A stretch of 8,787 nucleotides of DNA from Cytophagales bacterium (GTDB lineage: Bacteria > Bacteroidota > Bacteroidia > Cytophagales > Amoebophilaceae), in the NCBI GenBank assembly GCA_022360235.1, contig JAKSDE010000066.1, forward strand, positions 1 to 8,787. The letters are read 5' to 3'. Under the pieces are notes generated by a model. That model saw nothing but the letters and a program-made list of their open reading frames with translations. It did no database searches and was not told where the DNA came from. The stretch's first letter is position 1. The number at the start of each line of letters is the position of its first letter. Below are positions 1-5,177 of the stretch, piece by piece. A program made the translations under genes and the position numbers.

Positions 1-23
1 AAGGGGCAGCCGCCTAAGCCCAC

Positions 24-49
24 GCTGTCCTGAGTTGGTAACTCAGGAC
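24..49 (+). repeat. REP-like hairpin, copy 1
   Basis: GTCCTGAGTT (27-36) pairs perfectly with AACTCAGGAC (40-49) across a 3-base loop. The 26 bases at 24-49 match the reverse complement of 330-355 at 24 of 26 positions. Each copy is therefore a hairpin, and the two together form an inverted pair about 330 bp apart. It could be a REP-type palindrome, an attenuator, or one end of a small non-autonomous element. Confidence 0.7.
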
Positions 50-329
50 TTCTAATCCAACCATTCTATTTCCCACTATCTTTTGTTGGATAAACTCCTG
101 CGTGAATAGCTCTTTTGGCTGGATTGTCCTGACGCCCAAATTGCTACTGCTTGTTCCTGCTGTTGCTTGCTCCCAGCTTGTTGAAAATAGCGAGCATCCA
201 ATCTTTGCAGCTTTCTGATAGATTTTCCCTGATCGCCCTCATGAATGCCTTCCTTGTCTGTAAATTTTATAACCTACTGCTGCTGCCATGACCTATCACT
301 GATTGCTCTGCAAATTAGGGCTATGAAGG

Positions 330-355
330 GTCCTGCGTTGCCAACTCAGGACAGC
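330..355 (-). repeat. REP-like hairpin, copy 2 (inverted)
   Basis: GTCCTGCGTT (330-339) and AACTCAGGAC (343-352) pair with one mismatch across a 3-base loop. Including the flanking AGC, this is the inverted counterpart of 24-49 with two differences. I see no clear target-site duplication outside the pair, so a transposon with these as terminal inverted repeats is possible but not shown. Confidence 0.65.
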
Positions 356-458
356 CATTTCGTCTTTTATGGATCAACTAAGGAGAGCTGGGACTCAACA
401 CCCAAAAGTTGTGCTAGGATGAGGGATACTTTTTTGTGCTAATTCCCTTAGAAAATAT

Positions 459-475
459 TACTTCAGGGCCGACTA
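459..475 (-). repeat. Solitary end of the IS5-like element
   Basis: Read on the minus strand this is TAGTCGGCCCTGAAGTA. It matches the left end of the element at 4872-4888 (TAGTCGACCCTGAAGTA) at 16 of 17 bases. In the better preserved copy this end lies beyond the transposase stop codon, so the body of the element would have extended leftwards from here. The sequence to the left shows no transposase, so I read it as a solo end left by deletion. Confidence 0.5.
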
Positions 476-580
476 TTTAAGCCTGTTTTTGCTCCGACTT
501 GTTTCCCTAGGTGTGACAGGATGCCACGCAATGAGTTACTTATATGCCTTAGTGGTAGGTTTTCAAAGTACACTAATACG

Positions 581-588
581 TAGTTTTG
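581..588 (+). promoter_or_regulatory. Possible Bacteroidota -7 element for cysS
   Basis: TAGTTTTG fits the Bacteroidota -7 consensus TAnnTTTG. It lies 51 bases before the cysS start, which would give a leader of about 45 nt. The matching upstream -33 TTTG box is poor: only a TTTTC at 560-564, with spacing shorter than usual. Eight-base matches arise easily in AT-rich DNA. Confidence 0.3.
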
Positions 589-639
589 CTTATGAAATAA
601 AGATTCACAAAATAGGCACTAATCTGTTAATTTTACGCC

Positions 640-2130
640 ATGAAAAGCCAACTAAAAGTTTATAATACACTTACTCGTCAAAAGGAAGTCTTTAAACCCC
701 TTCACCCTCCTCGGGTGGGCATGTATGTATGTGGCCCTACTGTTTATGGAAAAGCACACTTAGGGCATGCACGTAGTGCCATCACTTTTGATGTAGTATT
801 TAGATATTTGAAATACCTAGGTTATCAAGTTAGGTATGTGAGAAACATCACTGATGTAGGTCATTTGGAAAGAGATGCAGATGAGGGAGAGGACAAAATT
901 GCTAAACAAGCCCGCTTGGAACAATTAGAGCCGATGGAGGTAGTTCGGTATTATACAGATAGCTACCGTAAGGATATGGCACGGTTGAATGTGCTGCAAC
1001 CCAGTATTGAGCCTAGCGCTAGTGGCCATATCATTGAGCAAATTGGAATGATTGAGCAAATCATGAGGGCTGGCCTAGCGTACGAAGTTAATGGCTCAGT
1101 GTATTTTGATGTAGAGAAATACAATAAACAAGGCCATTATGGTAAGCTTTCGGGTAGAATGATAGCCGATTTGCTCACAGGAACCCGTGCATTAGCCAAA
1201 CAGCAAGAAAAAAGGGGCCCTTTAGACTTTGCGTTGTGGAAGAAAGCAACACCAACGCATATCATGCGTTGGCCTTCCCCTTGGGGGGAAGGCTTCCCAG
1301 GTTGGCATCTCGAGTGTTCTGCTATAGGAGCTAAATACCTAGGCCAACCATTTGATATTCATGGCGGGGGAATAGATTTGCTTTTTCCGCATCATGAATG
1401 TGAGATCGCACAATCCCAAGTAGTATACCATACCGTACCTGCCAAGTACTGGCTACACAATAATCTTATAACCATAGATGGTCAGAAGATGGGGAAATCT
1501 TTGGGAAACTTTATCACGCTAGAACAGCTATTTCAAGGGACGCATAATTTACTTGACCAAGCTTACAGTCCTATGGTTTTACGTTTCTTTATGCTCCAAG
1601 CACATTATAGAGGTACGTTAGCTTTCTCTATAGAAGCTTTAGAAGCTGCCAAAAGAGGCTATCTTAAACTCATAAATGGTCTAAGAGCGCTGAAGAAGTT
1701 GGTGTATACGGAGGATACTCCTACGAATGTTGACGAGAAGGTGGTTGAGCAACTTCATCGTAACTGTGACGCCTGTCATGATGCAATGAATGATGATTTT
1801 AATACAGCCAAGACCATCGCGCAATTGTTTGATTTACTAAAGCGAATCAATGACCTGAAGCATGGTAACTTAGAAGCAACTACGCTCGGTAAAGAGGCTT
1901 TCGAGCGTTTAAAAAACACTTATAAGATTTTTGTCGAAGAAATTTTAGGGATTAAAGAAGAGCCAAGATTATCCCCTGAAGCGTTACTACATACCTTACT
2001 CAAGCTCTACCGCGAAGCAAAGGAACAAAAACAATACGATAGGGTAGATGCCATTAGAGCGGCACTGAAAGGACAAGGAATTATTTTGCAAGACATGAAA
2101 ACAGGGGTAGATTGGACTTATGAAGTGTAG
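640..2130 (+). CDS. cysS: Cysteinyl-tRNA synthetase
   Basis: Class I aminoacyl-tRNA synthetase that charges tRNA-Cys with cysteine in the cytoplasm. The HIGH-type signature is HLGH at residues 40-43 and the KMSKS-type loop is KMGKS at 283-287. The four zinc ligands expected from the E. coli enzyme are visible: Cys31 (in YVCGP), Cys226 (in WHLECS), and His251 and Glu255 (in PHHECE). The protein has 496 residues against about 461 in E. coli, and the frame is intact with no sign of decay. The ATG at 640 puts the YVCGPT motif at the normal distance from the N-terminus; no Shine-Dalgarno sequence precedes it, as is usual in Bacteroidota. It appears monocistronic, 74 bp ahead of an ankyrin gene with its own duplicated leader. 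Identity is very secure. Confidence 0.97.
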   Translation: MKSQLKVYNTLTRQKEVFKPLHPPRVGMYVCGPTVYGKAHLGHARSAITFDVVFRYLKYLGYQVRYVRNITDVGHLERDADEGEDKIAKQARLEQLEPMEVVRYYTDSYRKDMARLNVLQPSIEPSASGHIIEQIGMIEQIMRAGLAYEVNGSVYFDVEKYNKQGHYGKLSGRMIADLLTGTRALAKQQEKRGPLDFALWKKATPTHIMRWPSPWGEGFPGWHLECSAIGAKYLGQPFDIHGGGIDLLFPHHECEIAQSQVVYHTVPAKYWLHNNLITIDGQKMGKSLGNFITLEQLFQGTHNLLDQAYSPMVLRFFMLQAHYRGTLAFSIEALEAAKRGYLKLINGLRALKKLVYTEDTPTNVDEKVVEQLHRNCDACHDAMNDDFNTAKTIAQLFDLLKRINDLKHGNLEATTLGKEAFERLKNTYKIFVEEILGIKEEPRLSPEALLHTLLKLYREAKEQKQYDRVDAIRAALKGQGIILQDMKTGVDWTYEV

Positions 2131-2153
2131 CACTGTGTTATGTGACTTCATGA
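2118..2153 (+). terminator. Weak hairpin at the cysS 3' end
   Basis: ATGAAGT (2120-2126) can pair with ACTTCAT (2145-2151), extendable by one wobble and one A-T pair, with an 18-base loop. The stem overlaps the cysS stop codon. No T-run follows, so it is not a standard rho-independent terminator. It may be an mRNA-end hairpin or chance. Confidence 0.2.
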
Positions 2154-2156
2154 TCA

Positions 2157-2204
2157 CAAGATTCATGTGTGGATACACTAAAATGATAATATAAGCTTGC
2201 ATAT
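2157..2204 (+). repeat. Ankyrin-gene leader, copy 1
   Basis: The first 28 bases (2157-2184, beginning CAAGATTCATGTGTGG) are identical to 3874-3901 ahead of the second ankyrin gene. The similarity resumes as CATATATG at the start codon and continues through the signal-peptide codons. The leader probably carries the shared promoter and translation start. No textbook promoter box is clear. TAAGCTTG just before the start is one base off TAnnTTTG but is not conserved in the other copy. GTGT/ACAC inside the block can form a tiny hairpin. Confidence 0.6.
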
Positions 2205-2993
2205 ATGCTTAAAAATTATTTATCCATCACTTTAGTCGCTATACTCACGGTAGCAGGATGTAAAAGAAATGGGTCTTCGCTAGGTTTATCAAGGCTTGAC
2301 TTCCTACAAAAAAAGCTAAAAAAATATATTCTGGAAGGAAATACTTCAAAAGTAAACGAAATGATAAGAAAGGGTGCAGCGGTCAATGCAATATATAAGG
2401 ATGGTCAGAGGCCCCTGCACTGGGCAGCTTATTGGGGTCGTGAAGAGTTAGTAAAATTACTTTTAGACAAGGGCGCAGATGTGGAGGCAAAAGATAGGAA
2501 TGGTAGCACGTCCCTGCACCAGGCAGCTTACGAAGGCCATCAAAAGGTCGTAGAACTCCTTATATACAAGGGCGCGAAGATTGATGCAATAAATAATGAT
2601 GTGTGGACACCCCTGCACAATGCAGCTTGCCAGGGCCATAAAGCGGTAGTACAAGTACTTTTAGACATGCACGCGGATAAAGATAAAAAAGGTTATTCTG
2701 GGTGGACGCCCTTGCACTGGGCAGCTTACAAGGGCCATCTAAAGGTCGTAGAACTCCTTATAAACAGGGGCGCGAATGTCGATATAAAAAATAATTATGG
2801 TAGTACGCCCCTGCACTGGGCAGCTAGAGCAGGCTGCAAAGAGGTCGTAAAATGCCTTCTAGAAGCGGGTGCAAGTAAAAAGGCAACCAATCATGAAGGT
2901 TTGACGCCCCTGCACTGGGCAGCAGCAAAGGGCCACACAGCAGTCGTAGAACTCCTTATAAAAAAGGGCGCGAATGTCGATATAAAAAAATAA
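2205..2993 (+). CDS. Ankyrin-repeat lipoprotein, frameshift-truncated
   Basis: A protein of 262 residues. It opens with a lipoprotein signal (Lys3, a hydrophobic stretch at 5-15, lipobox V16-A17-G18-C19), so it is probably lipid-anchored in the cell envelope. A divergent capping segment follows at 20-64. Six 33-residue ankyrin repeats then start at 65, 98, 131, 164, 197 and 230, each with the TPLHxAAxxGH core. Ankyrin repeats bind proteins, and in amoeba and arthropod symbionts they are often host-directed; the partner cannot be predicted. The frame ends early because a poly-A tract (2984-2990) has seven A where the earlier copy of the same repeat has six (2786-2791). Ankyrin coding continues in the +1 frame to 3174, and restoring the frame would give 322 residues. 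The truncated C-terminus resembles that of the intact paralogue at 3920-4795, so this shorter form may be stable. Confidence 0.85.
   Translation: MLKNYLSITLVAILTVAGCKRNGSSLGLSRLDFLQKKLKKYILEGNTSKVNEMIRKGAAVNAIYKDGQRPLHWAAYWGREELVKLLLDKGADVEAKDRNGSTSLHQAAYEGHQKVVELLIYKGAKIDAINNDVWTPLHNAACQGHKAVVQVLLDMHADKDKKGYSGWTPLHWAAYKGHLKVVELLINRGANVDIKNNYGSTPLHWAARAGCKEVVKCLLEAGASKKATNHEGLTPLHWAAAKGHTAVVELLIKKGANVDIKK
2984..2990 (+). other. Poly-A tract causing frameshift
   Basis: Seven A here, against six A at the equivalent site 198 bp upstream (2786-2791); the surrounding bases are the same. The extra base turns AAA-AAT-AAT into AAA-AAA-TAA and ends the frame. Such tracts are known sites of replication slippage (phase variation) and of transcriptional slippage in AT-rich symbionts. 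A sequencing error is also possible. Confidence 0.8.
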
Positions 2994-3174
2994 TTATGGT
3001 AGTACGCCCCTGCACTGGGCAGCTAGAGCAGGTTGCAAAGAGGTCGTAGAATACCTTCTAGAAGCGGGTGCGAATAAAGAGGCAAAAAATAAGGATGGTC
3101 AGACGCCCATGTATTGGACAGAAGAGTGTGGCCATAGAGATGTTGCAGAACTCCTTAAAAACTTTAAACGATGA
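2994..3174 (+). pseudogene. Out-of-frame 3' part of the ankyrin lipoprotein gene
   Basis: Read in the +1 frame relative to the upstream gene, this segment encodes one full ankyrin repeat (begins NYGSTPLHWAARAG, about residues 263-295 of the restored protein) and a last, divergent half repeat (KDGQTPMYWTEECGH ... LLKNFKR), then stops with TGA at 3172-3174. No start codon suits independent translation. It is either a dead remnant or expressed only when the poly-A tract slips back into frame. The degenerate last repeat (PMYW in place of PLHW) looks like a natural C-terminal cap, so the longer form was probably the ancestral protein. Confidence 0.75.
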
Positions 3175-3621
3175 TAGCGTTTCTTACAACGATTTTTTAC
3201 CAGCATCCAGCAAACAATTCAAGAACAGTGTGCAAATCACCTTCACACACAAGTGAGGAGGGAGGATTCTTGGTTGCGATGTTGCCGGTAAACACGCATG
3301 CAAAAGCAAAAGAAGGCGTAGACCTCCTTTTTTATCTACTCCACAAAAAAGTTTGTATGTAAAAATAAGCCTTTAACTTTGCCTTTCGTATGGGAAGAAA
3401 ACGCTCGAAATTTACAACACTCAATGAGGCCTTGGTGAAGGCTTACTGTTGCACACCTGAGGCGTGAAAAGTGTTCATTTGGCGAGAAGGTATGGTCTAA
3501 TACGCTACTAGGTAGCCAATATCCCAACTTGCGTTAGTGTAACAAAATTTTAGAATAACACACTTGTCAAACACTTAAGAAATGCTTAAATTGCGATTTT
3601 TAACTAGAAAATTGCATTAAA
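3175..3621. other. Unrecognised region between ankyrin gene and IS1595 relic
   Basis: About 450 bases with no gene I recognise. Open frames of about 60 residues exist on both strands (for example 3171-3362 plus, 3336-3527 minus) but show no family motif. The plus-strand stretch near 3305-3362 (AKEGVDLLFYLLHKK) faintly resembles an ankyrin helix pair and could be scrap from a lost repeat. A short frame at 3390-3467 (MGRKRSKFTTLNEALVKAY) has plausible composition but stops quickly. A GCCTT/AAGGC hairpin with a 4-base loop lies at 3429-3442. It is probably degraded coding or mobile DNA; 3540-3621 may include the left end of the IS1595 element. Confidence 0.4.
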
Positions 3622-3873
3622 ATGTTTACAGGTAACAACATGATAGATTTTGCTAAAAAATTCTCTAACCCAGAAGCTTGTTACAAGTAGCTGTCTAATT
3701 GCAAATGGGTAGATGGATATACTTGTAAAAAGTGTAGTAACGCAAATTATTGTAAAGGCCAAAAACCTTAGAGTAGACATTGTGCACGTTGTAAATACGA
3801 TGAGTCACCTACAGCTGGCACCTTATTTCATATAGTTACTTGTATTAAAAAAATGTTTATTACGATGTATAAG
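3622..3873 (+). pseudogene. IS1595-type transposase N-terminus, broken
   Basis: From the ATG at 3622 the frame reads MFTGNNMIDFAKKFSN, then a C-x2-C pair (TCKKCSN), a second C-x2-C pair (HCARCKYDE) and SPTAGTLFH. This is the N-terminal zinc-ribbon layout of IS1595-family (ISXO2-like) DDE transposases, whose Bacteroidota members begin in a similar way. Two in-frame TAG codons (3688-3690, 3769-3771) interrupt it. The frame then runs straight into the leader of the next ankyrin gene at 3874, so the catalytic domain is missing. This is a dead IS remnant with a sharp 3' breakpoint at the duplicated leader. The family call is confident from the motifs; the subgroup is not determined. Confidence 0.8.
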
Positions 3874-3919
3874 CAAGATTCATGTGTGGATACACTAAAA
3901 TAATAAGAGACTTACATAT
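3874..3919 (+). repeat. Ankyrin-gene leader, copy 2
   Basis: 3874-3901 is identical to 2157-2184 upstream of the first ankyrin gene. The following 18 bases differ from the 20 in copy 1 until CATATATG at the start codon. The base to the left differs between copies, and here the left neighbour is the truncated IS1595 transposase. This marks one edge of the duplicated or inserted ankyrin unit. Conservation of the block, compared with the diverged spacer, suggests that it carries a promoter or regulatory site. Confidence 0.6.
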
Positions 3920-4795
3920 ATGCTTAAAAATTATTTATCCATCGCTTTAGTCGCTACACTCATGGTAGCAGGATGTAAAGGAAATGAGCCTTCGCTAGGT
4001 TCAAAAAAGCCTAACTCCCTACAAGAAGAACTAATAAGCTATATTAAGAAGGGAGAGCCTTCAAAAGTAGAAGAAGCGATAAGAAAGGGTGTAAATGTTA
4101 ATGCAGCATATAAGGATGGTCAGACGCTCCTACACGGGGCAGCTTTCTATGGCCATAAAGAGGTAGTAAAAGTACTTTTAAAAAACGGCGCAGAGGTGAA
4201 GGCAAAAGAGAAGAATGGTGTAACGCCCCTGCACTGGGCAGCTTTCTATGGCCACAAAGAGGTAGCAGAAGTGCTTTTAGAAAACGGCGCAGTGGTGGAG
4301 GCTAAAGAGAAGAATGGTCAGACACCCCTGCACTGGGCAGCAGCAGAGGGCCACAAAGAGGTAGCAGAAGTACTTTTAGAAAACAGCGCAGAGGTGGAGG
4401 CTAAAGATCAGTATGGTCAGACACCTCTGCACTGGGCAGCAGCAAAGGGCCACAAAAAGGTAACAGAAGTACTTTTAGAAAACAGCGCAGTGGTGGAGGC
4501 TAAAGAGAAGAATGGTCAGACGCCCCTGCACTGGGCAGCAGCAAAGGGCCACAAAAAGGTAACAGAAGTGCTTTTAGAAAACGGCGCAGAGGTGGAGGCT
4601 AAAGATCAGTATGGTCAGACGCCCCTGCACTTGGCAGCAGCAGAGGGCCACAAAGAGGTAGCAGAAGTACTTTTAGGCAAGGGCGCAGAGGTGGAGGCTA
4701 AAAGTAAGGATGATTGGACGCCCCTGCACGCGGCAGCAGCAAAGGGCCATACAGCAGTCGTAGAACTCCTCAAAAAGAAAGGTGCTAAAGAATAA
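3920..4795 (+). CDS. Ankyrin-repeat lipoprotein (intact paralogue)
   Basis: A protein of 291 residues, paralogous to the product of 2205-2993. The signal peptide is nearly identical, with lipobox V16-A17-G18-C19, so it is probably lipidated and envelope-anchored. A capping segment covers 20-64. Seven ankyrin repeats follow, starting at 65, 98, 131, 164, 197, 230 and 263; the last is shortened and ends in LLKKKGAKE. The internal repeats are far more alike than in the first gene (QTPLHWAAA, VAEVLLENGAEVEAK recur), with KNG- and QYG-starting units alternating. This indicates recent repeat expansion or homogenisation. The surfaces are rich in Lys and Glu. The binding partner is unknown. In related symbionts ankyrin proteins are candidate host-interaction factors; a lipoprotein signal would instead place this one on the envelope unless it is surface exposed. 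The start is fixed by the signal peptide and the conserved leader. Confidence 0.9.
   Translation: MLKNYLSIALVATLMVAGCKGNEPSLGSKKPNSLQEELISYIKKGEPSKVEEAIRKGVNVNAAYKDGQTLLHGAAFYGHKEVVKVLLKNGAEVKAKEKNGVTPLHWAAFYGHKEVAEVLLENGAVVEAKEKNGQTPLHWAAAEGHKEVAEVLLENSAEVEAKDQYGQTPLHWAAAKGHKKVTEVLLENSAVVEAKEKNGQTPLHWAAAKGHKKVTEVLLENGAEVEAKDQYGQTPLHLAAAEGHKEVAEVLLGKGAEVEAKSKDDWTPLHAAAAKGHTAVVELLKKKGAKE
4310..4705 (+). repeat. Two 198-bp higher-order ankyrin repeats
   Basis: Ankyrin repeats 3-4 (4310-4507) and 5-6 (4508-4705) each consist of a KNG-starting and a QYG-starting unit, giving a 198-bp period over the basic 99 bp. Sharing is mosaic: the core of unit 4 (AAAKGHKKVTEVLLEN) is the same as in unit 5, while unit 6 resembles unit 3 (AAAEGHKEVAEVLL). 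This pattern suggests unequal crossing-over or gene conversion among units. Confidence 0.7.
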
Positions 4796-4818
4796 GCCTA
4801 ACCTACAGGAGTTGTGTG

Positions 4819-4843
4819 GCAATATTGGCAAGAAAAACCTTTA
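4819..4843 (+). repeat. Scrap of IS5-like element, possible transposase N-terminal codons
   Basis: These 25 bases match 8763-8787 at 23 positions. At 8763 they lie inside an IS copy, just after a candidate transposase ATG. Here the same frame reads VAILARKTFMALQ against IAIFARKPF there. The frame runs on into the IS-end palindrome and stops at 4882-4884. It is probably a fragment of the transposase start from a second, mostly lost copy of the element. Confidence 0.45.
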
Positions 4844-4858
4844 TGGCACTCCAAATTA

Positions 4859-4882
4859 AGGGTCGACTATATAGTCGACCCT
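4859..4882. repeat. Perfect 24-bp palindrome of IS ends
   Basis: AGGGTCGACTAT (4859-4870) is followed directly by its exact reverse complement (4871-4882). The right half continues as the left terminus of the element at 4872. The left half, with the preceding TTA, matches the opposite terminus as seen at 5167-5180. It looks like two ends of the same IS family abutting head to head. As RNA it could also fold as a hairpin 3' of the ankyrin gene. Confidence 0.7.
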
Positions 4883-4936
4883 GAAGTATTATGATGAGCT
4901 TCAATGTGCAAAAAGAAATACTTGTTTTTTGCTGCT

Positions 4937-4956
4937 AGTAAGTGACTTACTTTTTT
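4937..4956 (+). terminator. Small hairpin with T-run
   Basis: AGTAAG (4937-4942) pairs with CTTACT (4946-4951) across TGA and is followed by five more T. It lies inside the IS relic, 140 bases beyond the ankyrin stop on the plus strand. The stem is short and AT-rich, so termination would be weak. Confidence 0.25.
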
Positions 4957-4996
4957 GGGGGGGAGAATAATTGGGGGGCTATTTTCTCTTTACTTA

Positions 4997-5131
4997 TTAG
5001 TTGGCTATAGAACAGGGGATAAATGCTAAGAGCATCCGTAAATTGTGACCTATCGCGCATAGCAGCCCATTCAGTGGGTCCCCTACCACCCCCTTCAGGT
5101 AGTTGACCCCGAGCTTACCCTCATTTTTCAT
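4997..5131 (-). pseudogene. IS5-like transposase, C-terminal remnant
   Basis: On the minus strand, codons ending with TAA at 4997-4999 read MKNEGKLGVNYLKGVVGD followed by PLNGLLCAIGHNLRMLLAFI. The pattern N/CYLKGxxGDxxNxLLxAxGxNxRxLL is the typical C-terminal tail of IS5-family DDE transposases. Nothing upstream of about 5131 matches; the open frame there runs into the element terminus and lpxA. The catalytic DDE residues are absent, so this is a non-functional tail within the deleted element. Placement in the IS5 superfamily is fairly sure; the subgroup is not. Confidence 0.7.
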
Positions 5132-5177
5132 AGTACTCGACGTAAAAACACAGTATTGAATACTTGTTAAGGGTCGA

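Larger units (their letters stand above)
1..639. other. Intergenic region upstream of cysS, no intact gene
   Basis: No convincing protein gene is visible. The short open frames here have no recognisable motif. The minus strand is open from about 238 down to a stop at 14-16 but has no good start, and a stop lies just before it, so it could be the relic of a gene I cannot name. The region contains two inverted copies of a REP-like hairpin (24-49, 330-355), a solitary IS end (459-475) and a candidate promoter (581-588). It reads as mobile-element debris in front of cysS. Confidence 0.6.
2397..3174 (+). repeat. Ankyrin tandem repeats (99-bp units)
   Basis: Eight 99-bp units, the last incomplete, run through the reading frame and past the frameshift. 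Units 5 and 7 are especially close: both begin NYGSTPLHWAARAGCKEVV, and the segments around 2767-2871 and 2965-3070 are near-identical. This suggests a two-unit (198-bp) duplication inside the array. The poly-A length difference lies within this duplicated block. Confidence 0.8.

Noticed and set aside
15..238. Minus-strand open stretch ending in VLSYQLRTAWA
   Set aside because: It has no start codon, a stop just before it, and its last codons are the REP-like hairpin. At most it is an unidentifiable relic.
245..442. Plus-strand open frame of 65 codons
   Set aside because: It spans the REP-like hairpin at 330-355, has no family motif and no supporting context.
1996..2202. Minus-strand frame opposite the cysS 3' end
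   Set aside because: It overlaps the confident cysS C-terminus and has no motif.
3429..3442. GCCTT/AAGGC hairpin with GGTG loop as a possible RNA element
   Set aside because: It is a five-base stem with no conserved context, T-run or second helix; too small to call.
3336..3527. Minus-strand 63-codon frame
   Set aside because: No recognisable motif and no upstream signal; judged a chance frame in degraded DNA.
5144..5164. Hairpin plus T-run after lpxA as an operon terminator
   Set aside because: The same sequence recurs inside the IS terminus at 8694-8717, so it belongs to the IS end. The stem is also only about four pairs with a usable loop.
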